The notes under the pieces were generated by a model. It worked only from the letters and a program-made list of their open reading frames with translations, ran no database searches and was not told the origin of the DNA. A stretch of DNA of 11,186 nucleotides, taken from Chloroflexota bacterium (GTDB lineage: Bacteria; Chloroflexota; Dehalococcoidia; Lucifugimonadales; Lucifugimonadaceae). Location of the stretch: contig JACPRT010000042.1 of the NCBI GenBank assembly GCA_016189845.1, forward strand, positions 1 to 11,186, read 5' to 3'. Made by a program: the position numbers and the translations under genes. Below, in pieces: positions 11,178 through 11,186 of the stretch (positions within the stretch are counted from its first letter, which is position 1; each line of letters begins with the position of its first letter).

Positions 11178-11186
11178 CCATCCCAC

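Larger units (their letters stand above)
10960..11186. other. Non-coding right end with repeat cluster
   Basis: No credible gene is seen here. Directly after the carbonic anhydrase stop is a weak 7-bp inverted repeat (AGGAGGA 10962-10968, TCCTCCT 10988-10994) with a 19-nt loop and no T-run. From about 11044 the sequence turns AT-richer than its surroundings and holds the repeated GATAYC sites listed separately. Confidence 0.6.

Overview
The window is a high-GC bacterial chromosome segment carrying core housekeeping genes interrupted by one intact insertion sequence. The N-terminal sequence of RpoB, the E/P/A-rich extensions in both large RNA polymerase subunits and the general gene style suggest a Chloroflexota (Chloroflexi) bacterium, probably uncultured. 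This is an inference from family resemblance; no search was run.

Layout. Positions 1-5382, minus strand, hold rpoB (complete) followed with zero spacing by rpoC (first 450 codons, running off the left edge just before the catalytic NADFDGD loop). A textbook sigma-70 promoter for this operon (TTGACA, 17 bp, TAGCAT) lies at 5548-5576. Positions 5584-7050 are a complete 1467-bp ISNCY-type insertion sequence with one DDE transposase gene on the plus strand. It has imperfect terminal inverted repeats starting TGT and is flanked by a perfect 7-bp target duplication (GGCCCTC). It landed immediately upstream of the rpoB -35 box, separating the divergent rpoBC and gatCA units. Positions 7145-8937, plus strand, hold gatC and gatA, two subunits of the GatCAB amidotransferase that makes Gln-tRNA and/or Asn-tRNA; gatB is not in the window. 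Next comes a small exported beta-type protein (about 9015-9494), which meets a minus-strand inositol-monophosphatase-family gene (9507-10268) convergently with a 12-bp gap. Divergent from that gene is a gamma-class carbonic anhydrase homologue (10447-10959). The last 227 bases are non-coding and contain a striking cluster of TTCYGATAYC-like sites in a 64-bp repeat arrangement, followed by a strong ribosome-binding site at the very edge, which suggests an operator region for a gene starting just outside.

The genes are mainly information processing (transcription, charged-tRNA correction) plus metabolic enzymes; no defence system or biosynthetic cluster is visible. The most notable points are the 110-residue, lysine/arginine-free acidic tail on RpoB, the IS insertion abutting the rpoBC promoter, and the repeated palindromic site cluster at the right end, which has possible relatives in the gatC leader.
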